From Bacillota bacterium (GTDB lineage Bacteria > Bacillota > TC1), in NCBI GenBank assembly GCA_028683955.1, contig JAQUGR010000003.1, positions 90,614 through 154,613 on the forward strand: 64,000 nt of DNA, written 5' to 3'. Below the pieces are notes generated by a model. The model searched no databases. It worked only from the letters and a program-made list of their open reading frames with translations, and had not been told where the DNA came from. This document shows, in pieces, positions 50,629-59,118 of the stretch. Each line of letters starts with the position of its first letter. Position 1 is the first letter of the stretch. The translations under genes and the position numbers were made by a program.

Positions 50629-50951
50629 TATTTCATCTCCTTTAATTTATTCATTTTTAAGGCTAAAAATTCCCATCTTTCCCAGAATTTTCTAAGTTCC
50701 TCTTTACCTGCTTCATTTAGTTTATAAAACTTTCTTGGGGGGCCCATATCAGATGGTTTTTTTTCTATATCAACTAGTTTGTTTTTTTCTAGACGTACTA
50801 ATATGGTATACACCGTACCCATCACAATATCTGAAAATCCAAGTGAATTTAACTTTCTTGTAATCTCATAACCATAAGTTTCATCCTTATTTATGATATC
50901 AAGCACGCAACCTTCTAGCACCCCTTTTAGCATCTCTGTTATATTTTCCAA
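50628..50951 (-). CDS. PadR-family transcriptional regulator
   Basis: This 107-residue PadR protein has CVLDIINKDETYGYEITRKL, IVMGTVYTILVRLEKNKLV and KKPSDMGPPRKFYKLNEAGK, with a C-terminal helix. The start is TTG after AGGTGATACT. It probably represses its own operon with the two DUF1048 genes. The promoter region upstream carries repeated CCACTA/TAGTGG arms. Confidence 0.92.
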   Translation of the reverse strand: MENITEMLKGVLEGCVLDIINKDETYGYEITRKLNSLGFSDIVMGTVYTILVRLEKNKLVDIEKKPSDMGPPRKFYKLNEAGKEELRKFWERWEFLALKMNKLKEMK

Positions 50952-51003
50952 AGTATCACCTCATTTTTTATATATTACAGCTTGTATTACGTATTACTTA
51001 CTA

Positions 51004-51039
51004 CCACTATATAGTAACACTTATTAGTGGTACTGTCAA
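51004..51039 (-). promoter_or_regulatory. PadR operon promoter with inverted repeat
   Basis: On the minus strand TTGACA (51034-51039) and TACTAT (51011-51016) are 17 bp apart. CCACTA and TAGTGG arms lie at 51004-51030, covering -10 to spacer, a probable PadR operator. Confidence 0.7.
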
Positions 51040-51068
51040 TTTTTAAAAAATATATAATAACTTAACAA

Positions 51069-51115
51069 AAACAAAGCATTCTACAAATATTTATCTGTAG
51101 AATGCTTTGTTTACT
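51069..51115 (-). terminator. Intrinsic terminator after RsmH-like gene
   Basis: A perfect 17-bp stem (AAACAAAGCATTCTACA and complement) with a 10-nt loop and a T run on the minus strand. Confidence 0.92.
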
Positions 51116-51155
51116 ATTATGAACAATTAATTTAAATATAGCACTGAACTAATAT

Positions 51156-52232
51156 CTATGCCTTTATTGCCCATCTTAATTTAGCAGAACGGGCACGACT
51201 ATTAGTATTGCACTCTTCACCTGATGGTCTTATTGGAGTAGGAGCAATTTCTCTATAGATACCTTCATGATAGAAATGTTTAAAAGATTTTTTCACAAGC
51301 CTATCTTCACCAGAATGGAAAGACAGAATAGCCACACGTCCACCTGGAGCTAATACATCTGGTAGCTTTTCCAAAAATTCATACAAAACATCTAGCTCAC
51401 TATTAACATCAATTCGCAGTGCTTGAAAACATCTCTGACATGATTTCTTAATATCTTCCTTACTTGCTTTTTCTGGTTTAGAATTTAATGCATCAGTAAT
51501 AATCTGTCTTAGTGCAGTTGTGGATGAGATTTCTCTTCCTTGCCTGATAGCTTTAACAATAGCACGAGCAATAACCTCAGCATGAGGCTCGTCTGAGTTC
51601 TCGATAAACATACCTTCCATTTCTTCCTGACTCATGGTTTTTAAACGCTCTGCAGCAGAGATTCCTTTTTCGGGATTAAGTCGTAAATCCAAGGGTCCTT
51701 CAATCTTGAAGGAAAATCCTCTGTCAGGATTATCAATTTGCATAGAAGAGACTCCAAGATCTGCCAAAACAAAATTTAAAGGTCCTGATTCCAAAGAAAC
51801 TATATCTATATCAGCGAAATTCATCTGTACAATTGATAATATTTCTGGTCCAAAACCTTGACTCAATAATCGCTCCCTGGTTAGTGGTAATTCAATAGGA
51901 TCCACATCCAGTGCAAATAGATGACCTTTAGAATCCAGATATTTCAACATTTCCAATGTATGACCACCATAACCTAAGGTTGCATCCAACCCTGTCTGAC
52001 CAGGCTTTATTTGTAGGAATTCTAATATTTCATTCACACAAATAGAACGATGCATCCCAGCGGGAGTACTCCCTTTTTGCATAACTTTTTCTACTGTATC
52101 TACATATTTATCCGGGTTGAGTTCCTTGTATTTTTCCTTGTATGATTTTGGATGAGTTCCACTATATCTTATTCTTCTTTGATGTTTTTGTTCCTTATTT
52201 TCTGAATTTTCCATATTATGTCGAAGATGCAT
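51156..52232 (-). CDS. rsmH: RsmH-type 16S rRNA methyltransferase paralogue
   Basis: The 358-residue protein is an RsmH/MraW methyltransferase. It has GLDATLGYGGHTLEMLKYL (motif I, about 82-100), NFVLADLGVSSMQIDNPDRG, GFSFKIEGPLDLRLNP, and the C-terminal GGRVAILSFHSGEDRLVK. RsmH methylates N4 of C1402 in 16S rRNA. It has about 60 extra N-terminal residues (HQRRIRYSGTHPKSYKEKY) not in the usual 310-residue protein and is not next to mraZ or ftsL. It is more likely a second, specialised copy than the main rsmH. Confidence 0.82.
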   Translation of the reverse strand: MHLRHNMENSENKEQKHQRRIRYSGTHPKSYKEKYKELNPDKYVDTVEKVMQKGSTPAGMHRSICVNEILEFLQIKPGQTGLDATLGYGGHTLEMLKYLDSKGHLFALDVDPIELPLTRERLLSQGFGPEILSIVQMNFADIDIVSLESGPLNFVLADLGVSSMQIDNPDRGFSFKIEGPLDLRLNPEKGISAAERLKTMSQEEMEGMFIENSDEPHAEVIARAIVKAIRQGREISSTTALRQIITDALNSKPEKASKEDIKKSCQRCFQALRIDVNSELDVLYEFLEKLPDVLAPGGRVAILSFHSGEDRLVKKSFKHFYHEGIYREIAPTPIRPSGEECNTNSRARSAKLRWAIKA

Positions 52233-52285
52233 AGTCCTTTAGCTCTTCTTCTACCTCCTTGATTTCATATTATCAAAAATGATAA

Positions 52286-53506
52286 TTATATATTCATTCC
52301 CGCTAAGTATCCTGTAGAATAGGCTATTTGCAGATTATACCCTCCTGTCATGGCATCAACATCTATTACTTCTCCAGCAAAATATAGGTTGGGAATAAGT
52401 TTTGATTCCATAGTTGATGGATTAATCTCTTTTGTTGAAATACCACCAGAGGTAACAATAGCCTCACTTATAGGCCTAAAACACTTAAATTTCAAAGGAA
52501 ATCCCTTAATAACTTGGACTAAATTCATTCTTTCTTCCTTTGTTATTTGATTAACTGCTTTATTCGGGTCGATAAGAGATAATTTAATTACCAACGGAAT
52601 TAATTTTTGAAGCAATAAATCATTTAGAGCATTTTTTAGAATTTTATTTGAGTATAATTCAAAGTCTCTAAGTATCCTATCATTTAATTTTTCTACACTT
52701 AATGCAGGCTTAAAGTCTATTTTTAATTTTAAGTCCTTATTTATATATTTATTTATACTATTACTAATAGATAATACAATCGGTCCTGAAATACCAAAGT
52801 GTGTAAAGATCATTTCTCCAAACTCTTCTTGTATTAATTTATTACGATAATAGGCCTTTAATTGCACATTTCTTAAGGAAACTCCCTGAAGTTCTTTAAT
52901 CCATTCGTTATCTATTTCTATAGGTACTAGTGAGGGCTTTAAAGGTATTATATTATGACCCATTCTTTTAGCAAATTCAATCCCATCTCCAGTTGAACCT
53001 GTAGCAGGATATGATACTCCACCTGTTGCTATTACTACCTTATCGTATTCATATTTATCTTCACCTATAGTTATGAAAAATTTATCGTTGTTATAGAATA
53101 TATTCTTAACATTGGCACCGAGCATTACCCTGACATTATTTTTCTTCAGAAATTTTTCTAAGGCTTTTATAACATCACTGGACTTATCACTTTGGGGAAA
53201 TACTCTATTTCCTCTTTCTACTTTTGTTTTAAGTCCCATACTTTCTAATAATTCAATTATATTTTCATTAGTAAAGGTATATAAACTACTATACAGGAAG
53301 TTTTTATTTGTATTAATATAATCAAACAGCTCATCTATAGGGGCTGCATTGGTTATATTGCATCTTCCTTTACCTGTAATAAATAGTTTTTTACCTAGTC
53401 TATCATTCTTTTCTAGAAGCACTACCTCTTTTCCTCTAGATCCTATTATGCCTGCAGCAATAATTCCTGCTGGTCCTCCACCTATTACGGCAATTTTCTC
53501 ACTCAT
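52286..53506 (-). CDS. yhiN: YhiN/HI0933-like FAD flavoprotein
   Basis: The 406-residue protein begins with the FAD motif IGGGPAGIIAAGIIGSRG (about 6-23), has the GKGRCNITN motif of the HI0933/YhiN family near residue 45, and ends with the second FAD contact AGEVIDVDAMTGGYNLQIAY. Proteins of this family are described as BaiN-like flavoproteins or aminoacetone oxidases; some members reduce bile-acid intermediates, but substrate is uncertain here. AGAAAGGTAA supports the ATG. It stands 54 bp upstream of the RsmH-like gene on the same strand. Confidence 0.87.
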   Translation of the reverse strand: MSEKIAVIGGGPAGIIAAGIIGSRGKEVVLLEKNDRLGKKLFITGKGRCNITNAAPIDELFDYINTNKNFLYSSLYTFTNENIIELLESMGLKTKVERGNRVFPQSDKSSDVIKALEKFLKKNNVRVMLGANVKNIFYNNDKFFITIGEDKYEYDKVVIATGGVSYPATGSTGDGIEFAKRMGHNIIPLKPSLVPIEIDNEWIKELQGVSLRNVQLKAYYRNKLIQEEFGEMIFTHFGISGPIVLSISNSINKYINKDLKLKIDFKPALSVEKLNDRILRDFELYSNKILKNALNDLLLQKLIPLVIKLSLIDPNKAVNQITKEERMNLVQVIKGFPLKFKCFRPISEAIVTSGGISTKEINPSTMESKLIPNLYFAGEVIDVDAMTGGYNLQIAYSTGYLAGMNI

Positions 53507-53579
53507 AGTTTACCTTTCTAATATATACATATTTTCCCAATGATAATGTTCTTTTTCTTCTTGTTATTTTTGAAATTTA

Positions 53580-54449
53580 TTAATCATTCTCTTCTAGACC
53601 TTCTGTAATTTCGCAGAAAAAATCTTTATTCCATACATTAAGTGTATCAAAATTCCTGATAAATGGTTTAACATCCTGCTTAGCCTGTGAATAATCGATA
53701 GTTTCAAACCTTTTGCTAAGCATCATTTTAACATCTTCAATAGTGATTTGATCTTTCCCTGAAATATATCCCGATTGTTCTAGGCGAGCTCTTAAATGCC
53801 TCAAGTTCACTTTTGCCCCTCTTGAGAGATAAAATACATAATCATAAAGGTCTCTACCCTTTACTCGATTTTTCCATGCTCTGCAAATAACTGCATGAAT
53901 TTTTCCTGCGAATAAAGATGGCATATCATACAAAGTTATTTCATACGGAATCGGTAAAAGTCTATACTTTGTTTCAAAGGTTGCATAAGCTGGTGGATCC
54001 GTATCTACTTCAAACTTTACTTTAATCAACTCATTCGAACCAATAGAGTTTGCGAGTTTATCATCAGCATAAAGTATTAGTATATGTTCTTTTGTATTAC
54101 CTTTTAAAAATGCAGATCTAATATCTGATTCCTTAGATTTTTCTTTTATCTCTACACTAAAATTAAGTCCATAAGACCTAATTTCTTTTTCAAGTGTTGG
54201 TATAAATTCAGCGAAGTCAAAATAAGAGTTAGGTTCTTTTAGGGAGAAATCAAGATCTTCAGAGAACCTATCAAGTCCATAAATTATACGAAGCGCAGTT
54301 CCACCATAAAAAGCTGCAGACTTAAAAAATCCTGCTCTACTAAGTCCACTTAGCATAATTTCCTGCACAACTTCTTTGATCCTATTCTTTTTATCATATA
54401 TAGTCTGACTACTATATTGCTCAAGCATTTGGTTAATAATTTGATCCAT
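53580..54449 (-). CDS. abiEii: AbiEii-type nucleotidyltransferase toxin
   Basis: The 289-residue protein has the AbiEii/AbiGii nucleotidyltransferase motif YGGTALRIIYGLDRFSEDLDFSL near residues 50-75 (Gly-Gly, then Asp-x-Asp) and IKVKFEVDTDPP with a further acidic residue. In the type IV AbiE system such toxins modify tRNA and cause growth arrest or phage defence, controlled by AbiEi. The upstream Met is part of the ribosome site region; GGAGAG before the ATG at 54449 fixes the start, 1 bp after the antitoxin stop. Phage defence is by analogy. Confidence 0.92.
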   Translation of the reverse strand: MDQIINQMLEQYSSQTIYDKKNRIKEVVQEIMLSGLSRAGFFKSAAFYGGTALRIIYGLDRFSEDLDFSLKEPNSYFDFAEFIPTLEKEIRSYGLNFSVEIKEKSKESDIRSAFLKGNTKEHILILYADDKLANSIGSNELIKVKFEVDTDPPAYATFETKYRLLPIPYEITLYDMPSLFAGKIHAVICRAWKNRVKGRDLYDYVFYLSRGAKVNLRHLRARLEQSGYISGKDQITIEDVKMMLSKRFETIDYSQAKQDVKPFIRNFDTLNVWNKDFFCEITEGLEEND

Positions 54450-54450
54450 T

Positions 54451-55035
54451 TTACACTCTCCTCTTGACATAAGCTTGTAGCAGTTTGTGATTTTTTGTAT
54501 GAAAATAATTTGCTATTTCATGAAGTTCATTCATGTTTAGGCTGAAGAATTTATCTCTATCTATTCTTAAATCATCAAACAGTAAGTTTTCCAATTCACT
54601 TTTATTCATTAATGGAGATATTTTATAGAGCTGATCACAAATAGCCTTCTCAGGCGATGCTATTTGGAAGCCATATCCATTTTCTGAATGTAGAATTATT
54701 CCCAACGGATATGCTTCACTAGGCACATCACGATAAGTAAAAGTGCCAAATGGTGTATCATATTGTTTTGCTTTTTTCTTTTCAAATGTTGCTGATGTGA
54801 AATTATACACTGTTTCTGGAATTAGGGAATAGTATGATAATGCAAATTCAAATGATAAATATGAAGGTCCGTAAATTATGGGTGCAAGATAATATCCAGG
54901 AATACTTGCATCCGTTTCATAAAACCCTCTAACAATCGGAACTAATTCTTTACTGTCAACTAACCGTCCAATCTTAGCTGTTGGGTTAACATATTCTTTT
55001 AGTTCATCTAATAATATTTTAGTAGTTTTTATCAT
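54451..55035 (-). CDS. abiEi: AbiEi-family antitoxin
   Basis: The 194-residue protein has an N-terminal winged-helix domain (MIKTTKILLDELKEYVNPTA, GRLVDSKELVPIVRGFYET) that represses the operon, and a larger C-terminal domain (YGPSYLSFEFALSYYSLIPE, FGTFTYRDVPSEAYPLG, EKAICDQLYKI) that counters the toxin. The frame is open to 55098, but AGGTGGTGAAAAT before the ATG at 55035 makes that the start. It is immediately upstream of the toxin gene. Confidence 0.9.
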   Translation of the reverse strand: MIKTTKILLDELKEYVNPTAKIGRLVDSKELVPIVRGFYETDASIPGYYLAPIIYGPSYLSFEFALSYYSLIPETVYNFTSATFEKKKAKQYDTPFGTFTYRDVPSEAYPLGIILHSENGYGFQIASPEKAICDQLYKISPLMNKSELENLLFDDLRIDRDKFFSLNMNELHEIANYFHTKNHKLLQAYVKRRV

Positions 55036-55248
55036 ATTTTCACCACCTAAAGCAATTATACTGCTTTTACTGGAGATAATCAACATATTACTAATCAAAA
55101 TAATATTATTTTAACTACTTACCATCATTATATATTCTAGTTCTTCGTTAATATAAACTATCCCTTCAATTTACATAAATCCTTTCCATAATTTACATTC
55201 ACCGCATAATTAGGAATTTAACAAGATATGAAGAATTTTTGATATAAA

Positions 55249-55278
55249 ATAAGCTATCACATAAAGTGATAGCTTTAT
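55249..55278 (-). terminator. Intrinsic terminator after ABC-F gene
   Basis: A 10-bp stem (AAGCTATCAC and complement) with a 5-nt loop and a T-rich exit on the minus strand. Confidence 0.85.
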
Positions 55279-55290
55279 CAATTTATAATA

Positions 55291-56910
55291 TTAAACTATA
55301 TACATTTTATCAATTTCCTTTTGAATCTCGTCACTTTCAAGGAATTCATCAAAAAATATAATTTTATCAAATAAGCCATTAGGTGTAATTTCAATAACCC
55401 TGTTACATATTGTTTGAATGAAATTATGATCATGTGAAGTAAAGATAACTGTGCCAGTAAATTTAGCTAAACCATCATTCAAAGCTTGAATTGACTCAAG
55501 GTCCAAGTGATTTGTTGGCTCATCTAATAACAATACATTAGCTTGAGATAACATTAATTTTGAGAACATACATCTAACTTTCTCACCACCAGATAATACC
55601 TTAACCATCTTCAAAGCCTCATCACCAGAGAACAACATCTTACCAAGGAATCCTCTGATAAATTGCTCCCCTTGTTCTTTAGAATAGCCTCTTAACCAAT
55701 CAATAAGATTATATTCACTATCTTTAAAGTAGTCTGTATTATCCTTTGGTAAGTATGATCTAGAAGTTGTAACACCCCATTTAAAAGATCCTGAATCAGG
55801 TTCTATTTCTTCCATTAAAATTTGTAATAAGGTTGTTTTAGCTAATTCGTTTTTACCTAAAAGGATGACCTTGTCACCTTTTTCAATTGTAAAACTCACA
55901 TTGTCTAATATTTTATTACCCTCAATTGTCTTAGTTATTCCCTCAACCACTAATATATTTTCTCCAGCTTCACGCTCTGGTGTAAATACTACAAATGGAT
56001 ATCTTCTTGAAGATGGCTTAATATCTTCAACATTTATCTTATCCAAAGTTTTCTTTCTTGAAGTTGCTTGTTTTGCTTTTGAAGCGTTTGAACTAAATCT
56101 ATCAATAAAACTTTGTAGTTCTTTAATTTTTTCTTCTTTTTTCTTATTTTGATCGTTCATTAATCTTAAGGCTAATTGACTTGATTCATACCAGAAGTCA
56201 TAGTTACCAACATAAAGATTTGCTTTACCAAAATCTATATCTATCATATGAGTACAGATTTTATTTAAAAAGTGTCTGTCGTGGGATACAACAATTAAAG
56301 TGTTAGAATAATTCATCAAAAAATCTTCTAACCAATTAATTGCTCTAAAATCCAAGTGATTGGTAGGCTCATCCAATAATAAATTGTCTGGGTTTCCAAA
56401 TAGGGCCTGGGCTAGTAATACCTTAACTTTATCTCCACCCAAAAGCTCACTCATTTTTTTAGAATGAACATCTTTTGTTATGCCCAGTCCAGTTAATAGT
56501 TTTTCAGCATCAGTCTCTGCGTCCCAACCATTTAGTTCTGCAAATTCACCCTCTAGCTCAGATGCTTTAATTCCATCTTCGTTACTAAAATCTTCTTTTG
56601 CATATAGTGCATCTTTTTCAGACATTATTTCATATAGTCTTTTATGTCCCATAATTACTGTATCTAATACTGTAAATTCATCAAATTCATAATGATCTTG
56701 CTTTAGTACTCCAAGTCTCTCTCCTGGTGAGGTTGTTACATTACCTTCATTTGAGTCTATTTCCCCAGACAATATTTTTAAAAAAGTTGATTTACCGGCA
56801 CCGTTTGCTCCAATTACACCATAACAATTTCCTGGTGTAAATTTTAAATTAACCCCTTCAAATAACTTTTGTCCTCCAAAACTTAATCCTACATCTATTA
56901 CATTTATCAA
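55291..56910 (-). CDS. ybiT: ABC-F protein, YbiT-like
   Basis: The 539-residue protein has two ABC domains joined by the ABC-F interdomain linker (about 240-310): Walker A GANGAGKST and GKNELAKTT, Walker B LLLDEPTNHLD twice. It matches the YbiT subgroup (MGHKRLYEIMSEKDALYAKE; ELEGEFAELNGWDAETDAEK). ABC-F proteins bind the ribosomal E site and ease stalls or antibiotic arrest. The first signature is LLGGDKV rather than LSGG/LTGG, and the second Walker A is GKNELAKTT rather than GxxGxGK(S/T), a common change in this subgroup. The start is TTG after GGAG. Confidence 0.9.
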   Translation of the reverse strand: MINVIDVGLSFGGQKLFEGVNLKFTPGNCYGVIGANGAGKSTFLKILSGEIDSNEGNVTTSPGERLGVLKQDHYEFDEFTVLDTVIMGHKRLYEIMSEKDALYAKEDFSNEDGIKASELEGEFAELNGWDAETDAEKLLTGLGITKDVHSKKMSELLGGDKVKVLLAQALFGNPDNLLLDEPTNHLDFRAINWLEDFLMNYSNTLIVVSHDRHFLNKICTHMIDIDFGKANLYVGNYDFWYESSQLALRLMNDQNKKKEEKIKELQSFIDRFSSNASKAKQATSRKKTLDKINVEDIKPSSRRYPFVVFTPEREAGENILVVEGITKTIEGNKILDNVSFTIEKGDKVILLGKNELAKTTLLQILMEEIEPDSGSFKWGVTTSRSYLPKDNTDYFKDSEYNLIDWLRGYSKEQGEQFIRGFLGKMLFSGDEALKMVKVLSGGEKVRCMFSKLMLSQANVLLLDEPTNHLDLESIQALNDGLAKFTGTVIFTSHDHNFIQTICNRVIEITPNGLFDKIIFFDEFLESDEIQKEIDKMYIV

Positions 56911-57017
56911 TTTATTTCTCCATTCCTAAATACTATTTTTATTTATTAGCTCTAACTTAAAATTTTTACTACCTCAAATTACTGGTATTTTTATATAAAG
57001 TTGACCAACAACATTTA

Positions 57018-57068
57018 ATTATACACTTTTTATACCTCGACTTCAACTTTAAAGCTACACGAGGTATA
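57018..57068 (-). promoter_or_regulatory. Promoter of ABC-F gene with wide inverted repeat
   Basis: On the minus strand TTGAAG (57041-57046) and TATAAT (57018-57023) are 17 bp apart. TATACCTCG (57031-57039) and CGAGGTATA (57060-57068) form a 9-bp inverted repeat with 20 bp between, flanking the -35 box and ending in the spacer. The transcript would have a leader of about 100 nt. Confidence 0.6.
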
Positions 57069-57071
57069 AGA

Positions 57072-57098
57072 AAAGCACCTACTTTTCTAGTAGATGCT
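57072..57098 (-). terminator. Intrinsic terminator after Trm11-like gene
   Basis: An 11-bp stem with one mismatch (AAGCACCTACT and complement), a 5-nt loop and a T-rich exit on the minus strand. Confidence 0.75.
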
Positions 57099-57113
57099 TG
57101 AATCTGATTAATT

Positions 57114-58049
57114 TTAACCCTCACATACCCAAATATATCTAGCAAACCGTTTACTCCTATTTTTGTAAACCACAGAACGATCAACAATCACTAACCCTTC
57201 TTCAAGAATTTTATCCGTTAAATCTATAGAAGATATTAGCACTTGCCGTTTTGAAATTCTTGCAGCATGATGGATTATATCCATCATATCCACTTCTTCC
57301 GATTTACTGAAGTTTCCATAAGGTAAATCTACAACTGCTGCATCATAATATTTATCCATATCCTTTATATCATTTTGGAATACTCTTCCTTTATAGCCAT
57401 AATGTTTCAGATTAGCTCTAGCTTTCATAGCTACCTTGTAATTAATCTCACACCCGGTTATATCATAACCAGAATAATGACCTTCTAAAAGAACCGTTCC
57501 CACACCACAACAGGGATCAATTATTTTTTTTGAAGTATCTCCTCTGGTTGCAACATTTAGAATTGCTTTTGCTGTATTAAGACCTAATGAACTAGAATAA
57601 CTGTTTGGCTTGGACATATGTTTTTTCCAAAGCATTGTATTATAAGCGAGAATACCAAAGTACCATTTACCCTCATAAAAAGTTATCCCATATATAATTT
57701 TGGGAGTATCAAAAGAGGGTAATCCTTCAAAACCATATCCTACTGCTTTTGTAATTTCTCTTCGTTTCTTCTCCATAGGATCTGGTTTAATAAATGGTAC
57801 ATACTTAACCATGAAACCATCTTCTTTATTATCACTATAACTAATCATTTGAATAAGTTCCTCAAGCTCAGTTGCCTCATGCAGAATTTCTAACCTGCTT
57901 TTAAAGTAAGGGCTTAAGGATTCATCAATCCTTAGTTCCGAGAAAAATGCCTTGTTTTCTATTGGTCTATTAAATAGAGCCCTCATTTCAAGGGCACACA
58001 ATTCTGCTTCAGAATCTTGATAATTAATAAAGTATATATATTGTGCCAT
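57114..58049 (-). CDS. Trm11-like RNA methyltransferase (UPF0020 type)
   Basis: The 311-residue protein has an N-terminal part of about 150 residues (starts MAQYIYFINYQDSEAELCAL) and a C-terminal SAM domain with IIDPCCGVGTVLLEGHYSG (motif I), ITGCEINYKVAMKARANLK and the target-amine motif VVDLPYGNFS (DLPY). This pattern matches Trm11/TrmG10-like guanine N2-methyltransferases of tRNA. No THUMP domain is clear at the N-terminus, so substrate is uncertain. AAGGAGC precedes the ATG. The MORN-type gene is 45 bp upstream, same strand. Confidence 0.82.
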   Translation of the reverse strand: MAQYIYFINYQDSEAELCALEMRALFNRPIENKAFFSELRIDESLSPYFKSRLEILHEATELEELIQMISYSDNKEDGFMVKYVPFIKPDPMEKKRREITKAVGYGFEGLPSFDTPKIIYGITFYEGKWYFGILAYNTMLWKKHMSKPNSYSSSLGLNTAKAILNVATRGDTSKKIIDPCCGVGTVLLEGHYSGYDITGCEINYKVAMKARANLKHYGYKGRVFQNDIKDMDKYYDAAVVDLPYGNFSKSEEVDMMDIIHHAARISKRQVLISSIDLTDKILEEGLVIVDRSVVYKNRSKRFARYIWVCEG

Positions 58050-58093
58050 AAATTAGCTCCTTACTCTGATTTTCGAATGGTTTAAAACTTTGA

Positions 58094-58378
58094 TTATTCT
58101 TTCTTTTTCACTTTTTTATCATCCTTAAAATTTTCTGAATATTCTAGCATGTTGTTTTTATCATATCTTATCCAGGTTCCATCTTTTTTGCCATTTTTAA
58201 AATTACCAACTTGCCACAACTGTCCAGACTCCCTGTAAAACTTCCATTCACCTTCCATTTGGTCATTTTCATAATAGCCTTCTGCTTTAACCTTACCATT
58301 CTTGAAATAATAAGTTAACCTATTTCCAACCAATTCATAGGTTTTCTGACCATTCGCATATTGTTTATTTGCTACCAT
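58094..58378 (-). CDS. MORN-repeat (YwqK-like) protein
   Basis: This 94-residue protein has three to four MORN-like repeats: YYFKNGKVKAEGYYENDQME, GEWKFYRESGQLWQVGNFKN and GKKDGTWIRYDKNN. The Gly-Tyr/Trp-x-Tyr spacing is that of YwqK-family proteins, which are often antitoxins or immunity factors. No toxin is adjacent, so the role is unproven. GTGGAGGTATT supports the ATG. The end is Lys-rich. Confidence 0.85.
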   Translation of the reverse strand: MVANKQYANGQKTYELVGNRLTYYFKNGKVKAEGYYENDQMEGEWKFYRESGQLWQVGNFKNGKKDGTWIRYDKNNMLEYSENFKDDKKVKKKE

Positions 58379-58431
58379 AATACCTCCACTGGTTAATAAG
58401 TTTTACCTGTATAAAATGATTTTTACTTATT

Positions 58432-58875
58432 TTATGTTTTCTTCACAGTATATCTTAATACTGTTTTAAGTTTAAGCGCTTCTGTCTTATGAGGATCTGA
58501 AAGATAAATCTCACGATGTCTCATAGAGGTTCTTTCAAATCCATTATCAATGCAAAATTGTTTTATTATTTCAAAACTAACCGACTCATCATCATAGCTA
58601 CCTAAGTGAAGCATCTGACAACATAATCCCTCAGATATTGTTGCATATTTTAGTTTATCAATATAAACATTGTTCTTTTTCTTTTTTATAATCATTTTAA
58701 ATTGTTCAAATAATTCATCTGTTAGAAAATCTGGCTGACGTATCATAATAGAGTAGGCAAAGTTACTTTTGTCTGTTATTGGTTTGGTTTTATCTACCAA
58801 ATCCCACACTCCCTCAAGTGGAAAAACAGTATAGTTATAAAATCCTTTTGGAATTTCCTGGCTTTTTTATGACAT
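58432..58875 (-). pseudogene. GyrI-like domain protein, 5'-truncated
   Basis: The frame from 58866 to 58432 encodes the second two-thirds of a GyrI-like protein: IPKGFYNYTVFPLEGVWDLV, YSIMIRQPDFLTDELFEQFK, then GLCCQMLHLGSYDDE and RHREIYLSDPHKTEALKLKT. Relatives are about 200 residues and have an N-terminal helical/beta part that is missing here. Just upstream a TAA (58867-58869) interrupts the same frame, with KMS before it as in relatives. The first two-thirds of the family's N-terminal half is not found. The longest start-to-stop frame (GTG 58809, 125 aa) may be expressed as a fragment. Confidence 0.75.
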
Positions 58876-59080
58876 TTTTAATAATATCTTTATTTTTTAT
58901 TATTTCTAAATTATTTTTATTTAAATCACTACTATTAATTGCTCTTACTTTATGACTAGGTGGATTTATCCTGGATAATTCTGATAGTGCTTCTAACCCG
59001 GCAATCAATGCATTCTTAGGCTCGTCTTTCACATAAACTACTTTTTTTCGGAGAATTGAGAAGTCTTTTGCCTTTCTCAA
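58835..59080 (-). other. Weak ORF of uncertain status
   Basis: An 81-residue frame (starts MRKAKDFSILRKKVVYVKDE) with a TTG start and no ribosome site. It overlaps the 5' end of the GyrI-like relic in another frame. I recognise no family. It may be part of a decayed gene or a chance frame. Confidence 0.25.
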
Positions 59081-59118
59081 AATATTCTAAATCGGATATT
59101 CTACTATAATATATTCTA

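Noticed and set aside
56969..57187. Minus-strand 72-residue frame across the ABC-F leader
   Set aside because: Overlaps the end of the Trm11-like gene, a terminator and a promoter; no ribosome site or similarity.
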